Source: Acidilobaceae archaeon | GTDB taxonomy: Archaea > Thermoproteota > Thermoprotei_A > Sulfolobales > Acidilobaceae | Direction of reading: 5' to 3' | Assembly: GCA_027013765.1 (NCBI GenBank) | Contig: JALWGG010000026.1 | Coordinates: 1-17,772, forward strand | DNA length: 17,772 nt | Shown here: one piece after another, positions 15,002-17,772 of the stretch | Layout of the letters: the number at the start of each line of letters is the position of its first letter | How positions within the stretch are numbered: position 1 is the first letter of the stretch | The notes under the pieces: model-generated | Told to the model about the DNA's origin: nothing | Database searches by the model: none | Seen by the model: the letters and a program-made list of their open reading frames with translations, nothing else | Made by a program: the position numbers and the translations under genes

Positions 15002-17167
15002 TTGAGAGGTGTCAGGGTCCAGGTATACGTGTATGCTGTGATGATCCTCATCCTGATCCTCGCATCGGCAGCCCTCTACAGGGGAGAGGCTAACACTCTA
15101 GTCTATACAGGAGAGGAGCCATATATAGTGAGGCCATTCTACGGGCTCCCAGCCGTGGCCATGCCGGGAGACGAGCTGGACGTGCTGGTTAGGACCGATG
15201 AGCCGCTCAATATCGAGGGCGTAGTCATGTATGGGTTCAACGCGAGTTACAGGATGGAGATTGTATCGGTGGGCGGCGTAGAGGATTACAGCCCTGAGGA
15301 GAACCTTACATACAAGGTCCAGAGGGTTACAGTTAAGGTTCCAGGGGACGCAGATCCAGGCCTCTACACGCTAGCGGTGGAGTATCAGGGTGGAGAGGCG
15401 GTTATGCCCCGTTCACTGATCGTGGGCCAAGGACCCGAGGGTCATATAAGGGTTGTACACATAACAGACCAGCACTTCGGGGCGACGAATAAGGGTATAC
15501 CAAACACTTACAAGAACACCAGGTACATAGCCTTGATAAACACGATTGCAAGGAGCCATGGGGCAGGGCTAGTCCTAGTCACGGGGGACCAGATAGACGT
15601 TGGGAGCGACATGGCATCCCACAAGGACTACTTCTCCCAGATGAACCAGCTACTAATACCAACAGTAATAGTGCCGGGCAACCACGACTGGGCCCAGGTG
15701 TCTACGCTGAAATCCTTCCTAGAGTACCTCTATGGGAGATACCAGAATAGCCTGAGGTACTGGAGCTTCAGCTACGGGGACTTCATTTTCATAGGGATCG
15801 ATACAAGGGGGATAGGGTATCCAGAGGATGAGCAACTAGACTTCCTAGAGAAGGTATTGGCAGAGAATAGCGATAAAAAAGCAGTTATAATGTTCCACCA
15901 CCCCCTATTCAATAGAGCTGGATTCTATAAGGGTGATCCTGAGTCGTTTAGAGGGAACCTGTATAGCAGCTGGAGGGAGCTTGGATGGGACCAGGCCAAG
16001 AGGTTCTTCGAGATACTTGAGAACCATGGAAACGTGCTGGCAGTATTCTCAGGCCACGTGCATAGGGATGCAGATGCTGTATGGACTAGGAGTGACGGGA
16101 GTAGGGTATACTTTATAACAACTACAACGGCAAACCACGGCTATCCAGAGGGATACTATTGGGGTATGAAGATCGTTGACCTCTACACTAACGGGACTGT
16201 GAAGGTATACATTCCCTCAGGTAGGCCATACTTCTTCAAGTCAGGTAGCCTTAACACGGAGAGGTTCATGGTTATAGAACATGTAGACCCCTATAGCAAG
16301 GCTGTCACGTGGTCTATAAACACTACAGGATTCCAGGACCTGGAGACCAGCAACATAACACTAGTCTTCTACATGAATAAGACGGTGGACCCGAGCCAGT
16401 ACAAGTTCTATGGGTCGAAGGAGCCTCTTAACGTGGAGTACTATGATATAGGAATATACCACCTCTTCATAGTGGAGGTTAATGCATCAACCCCGGGAAC
16501 AATAACACTGGCATCATACATGGATGACAAGGGGCCGAGCGTTGAGATAAGCGGGATATCGCCTAAAAGGCCCAGGCAGGGTAAGATAGTGACGTTCAGC
16601 ATAAAGGCGTGGGACGACGGGTGGGGCGTAAAGGACGTATACATGGAGATAGTGAAACCCGACGGTTCTAGAGAAGAGGTTAAAGGGTTGATAACCAACA
16701 CCAAGGGGCTCTACCTGGTAGTCTATAGGGTGAGCGAGCCAGGCCACTACACGGCCAAGGCATACGCCATAGACTTCAACGGTAACAAGGGCGAGTCCAA
16801 GATCGTGGAATTCGACGTCAAGGGTAAGAGGACCACAACGACCACTACGGAGACTGCCACGGAGACGACGGAGACCACGGTAACAACAACCACCACTACA
16901 ACACAGACAACCTATACCACCACAACTACCACAACCACTACCACGAGCGAAACCACAACAGAGACCACCACCCAGGCAACAACCACGACAACAAGCGAAA
17001 CCACAACACAGGAGACCAGCGAGGCCACGACACCAGCAGGGGCCCAGGAGACCGGGACCACTACAACAATAGTAGTAGAGGAGGGTAAACCCCCGGTATG
17101 GGTCCTAGCCACTATAATAATAGTGGCACTAGCCGTCCTAGCAGCCGTAGTGAGGGCTAGAAGGTAG
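15002..17167 (+). CDS. Surface-anchored calcineurin-like metallophosphoesterase
   Basis: Extracellular hydrolase of phosphate esters, probably two-metal dependent. After a signal helix (11-27) and a beta-rich N-terminal domain (about 40-142), the catalytic domain shows every metal-site motif: D156-x-H158, GDQID (195-199), GNHD (226-229), FHHPLF (298-303) and GHVH (351-354). Residues about 410-605 look like beta-sandwich domains; GPSVEISGISPKRPRQGKIV begins an Ig-like or CARDB-like unit near 511. A long Thr-rich stalk (610-680), a helix (about 695-716) and RARR end the chain. The start is TTG 15002, since an in-frame stop lies at 14996 and GGTG is suitably placed; ATG 15041 would cut into the signal helix. 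The substrate (nucleotide, phosphodiester or other) is not visible. It follows the importer operon by 56 bases on the same strand. Confidence 0.88.
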   Translation: MRGVRVQVYVYAVMILILILASAALYRGEANTLVYTGEEPYIVRPFYGLPAVAMPGDELDVLVRTDEPLNIEGVVMYGFNASYRMEIVSVGGVEDYSPEENLTYKVQRVTVKVPGDADPGLYTLAVEYQGGEAVMPRSLIVGQGPEGHIRVVHITDQHFGATNKGIPNTYKNTRYIALINTIARSHGAGLVLVTGDQIDVGSDMASHKDYFSQMNQLLIPTVIVPGNHDWAQVSTLKSFLEYLYGRYQNSLRYWSFSYGDFIFIGIDTRGIGYPEDEQLDFLEKVLAENSDKKAVIMFHHPLFNRAGFYKGDPESFRGNLYSSWRELGWDQAKRFFEILENHGNVLAVFSGHVHRDADAVWTRSDGSRVYFITTTTANHGYPEGYYWGMKIVDLYTNGTVKVYIPSGRPYFFKSGSLNTERFMVIEHVDPYSKAVTWSINTTGFQDLETSNITLVFYMNKTVDPSQYKFYGSKEPLNVEYYDIGIYHLFIVEVNASTPGTITLASYMDDKGPSVEISGISPKRPRQGKIVTFSIKAWDDGWGVKDVYMEIVKPDGSREEVKGLITNTKGLYLVVYRVSEPGHYTAKAYAIDFNGNKGESKIVEFDVKGKRTTTTTTETATETTETTVTTTTTTTQTTYTTTTTTTTTTSETTTETTTQATTTTTSETTTQETSEATTPAGAQETGTTTTIVVEEGKPPVWVLATIIIVALAVLAAVVRARR
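16831..17040 (+). repeat. Long Thr-rich stalk of the phosphoesterase
   Basis: About 70 codons are mostly ACN for Thr with scattered GAG and GAA for Glu and a few Gln and Ser. The repeats are irregular in period and use mixed synonymous codons (ACA, ACC, ACG, ACT), pointing to selection on the protein rather than recent DNA slippage. The reverse strand reads as a Val-rich open frame, which is an artefact. Confidence 0.65.
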
Positions 17168-17215
17168 GTAAGACTAGGGAAATACAAGGAGCAACACCCG
17201 AACACACGCCCCCAC

Positions 17216-17226
17216 AATATTTATTA
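17216..17226 (+). promoter_or_regulatory. Possible TATA box before the recombinase
   Basis: AATATTTATTA is the only AT-rich stretch in the 60-bp gap between the phosphoesterase and the recombinase. If it sets transcription about 26 nt downstream (near 17247), ATG 17228 would be upstream of the transcript and ATG 17288 would be the real start. Confidence 0.35.
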
Positions 17227-17227
17227 T

Positions 17228-17772
17228 ATGGGTGTAGTGGGGCTGGCTGGGATCAGGATAGGAAGGCCTCCTAGAGGCATCTACAGGATGAGTGTGGGGG
17301 AAGCTGTAGAGATCTTTATAGAGATGCTTGCAGCAGGCGGGGCCAGCGATTCAACAGTCAAATCCTACAGGGCAGCCTTGAACAACTTCGCCTCATACAT
17401 AGGCCCCGACACCCCGCTGGAGGATGTGGCTGAGGAGGATTACATTGGGTGGATGAGCACGCTCAGGAAGCGTAGCGGGAGGGGGTCTAGGGGTGTGAGG
17501 CAGAACACGCTCCACTACTACACGCTATTCGTTAAGAGGTTCCTTGAATGGGCCGGGGTGGCCAGGGACCTGCCAGTGATCCCTAGGAAGAGGCATATAA
17601 TGCCAGACACGCTCTCCTGGAGCGAGGTTGAGAAGCTCATACAGAGCTCTAGGGATATGGTCGATGCACTTGCAGTAGCGTTAATGGCGGAATCAGGCCT
17701 CAGGGCCGGGGAGCTCTTGAACCTGCGTGTACGGGACCTGGACCCGGAGAGGGGTGAGATAAGGGTTAGGGG
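17228..17772 (+). CDS. Tyrosine recombinase, XerA-like, 3' partial
   Basis: Site-specific recombinase, probably the archaeal XerA that resolves chromosome dimers, cut off by the right edge. The visible part holds the SAM-like core-binding domain (VKSYRAALNNFASYIG, then NTLHYYTLFVKRFLEWAG) and the beginning of the catalytic domain: DTLSWSEVEKLI, then ALMAESGLRAGELLNLRVRDLD, where the Arg of SGLRAGE is the first catalytic arginine. The HxxR and Tyr parts lie outside the window. ATG 17228 is the first start; GTG 17237 and ATG 17288 (MSVGEAVEIF) are alternatives, and the upstream AT-rich box favours the last. There are no flanking repeats or cargo genes to suggest an integrated element. An integrase of a mobile element cannot be excluded without the C-terminus. 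Confidence 0.85.
   Translation, partial: MGVVGLAGIRIGRPPRGIYRMSVGEAVEIFIEMLAAGGASDSTVKSYRAALNNFASYIGPDTPLEDVAEEDYIGWMSTLRKRSGRGSRGVRQNTLHYYTLFVKRFLEWAGVARDLPVIPRKRHIMPDTLSWSEVEKLIQSSRDMVDALAVALMAESGLRAGELLNLRVRDLDPERGEIRVR

Noticed and set aside
16831..17040. Possible CRISPR or tandem DNA repeat in the Thr-rich region
   Set aside because: No constant repeat unit or spacers; synonymous codons vary, so the repetition is at protein level.
16912..17217. Val-rich open frame on the minus strand
   Set aside because: It is the complement of the Thr-rich stalk: ACN read backwards gives GTN-type codons, a composition artefact.
17168..17227. dif-like recombination site upstream of the recombinase
   Set aside because: No inverted-repeat pair with a short centre was seen in the gap.

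Overview
The window looks like a piece of a hyperthermophilic crenarchaeal chromosome, most likely Desulfurococcales and perhaps Pyrodictium-like; the genus is a guess. Supporting signs are Arg codons that are almost all AGG/AGA, heavy use of ATA and CTA, TTG and GTG starts, TATA boxes about 25-30 nt upstream of starts that have little or no leader, ATGA gene overlaps, and surface proteins held by Thr-rich stalks with a C-terminal membrane anchor. No rRNA, tRNA, CRISPR array or insertion sequence was seen.

The left half (1-9861) is a cytochrome c maturation (Ccm, System I) island built around its probable client. In order it holds the end of a CcdA-type thiol-disulfide transporter (+), a very large CcmF haem lyase (+), an 11-haem membrane-anchored cytochrome c (+), a Bat-type HTH regulator facing it (-), then ccmB and ccmA (-) divergent from ccmC and ccmE (+). 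CcmE carries Cys-x3-Tyr in place of the haem-binding His-x3-Tyr. No CcmG, CcmH, CcmI or CcmD is visible. This matches the reduced archaeal/Desulfovibrio form of System I. In the expected scheme CcmC loads haem on CcmE, CcmAB uses ATP to release holo-CcmE, CcmF attaches haem to the CxxCH sites, and CcdA passes reductant outward. CcmF has a roughly 450-residue, cysteine-free extracytoplasmic domain that I cannot assign.

The right half (9851-17167) begins with a small two-helix membrane protein of unknown function (-). It is followed by a three-gene ABC importer (+): an anchored binding protein, a fused two-domain permease and an ATPase, of the Fe(III)/polyamine/phosphonate class. A surface-anchored calcineurin-like metallophosphoesterase (+) comes next, apparently with its own promoter. 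The window ends inside a tyrosine recombinase of XerA type (+, truncated by the edge).

The cytochrome, the binding protein and the phosphoesterase share one display architecture: an N-terminal signal segment, a folded domain, a Thr-rich stalk, a C-terminal helix and a basic tail. The region therefore reads as cell-surface electron transfer and its haem-assembly machinery, next to a surface nutrient uptake and hydrolysis module.
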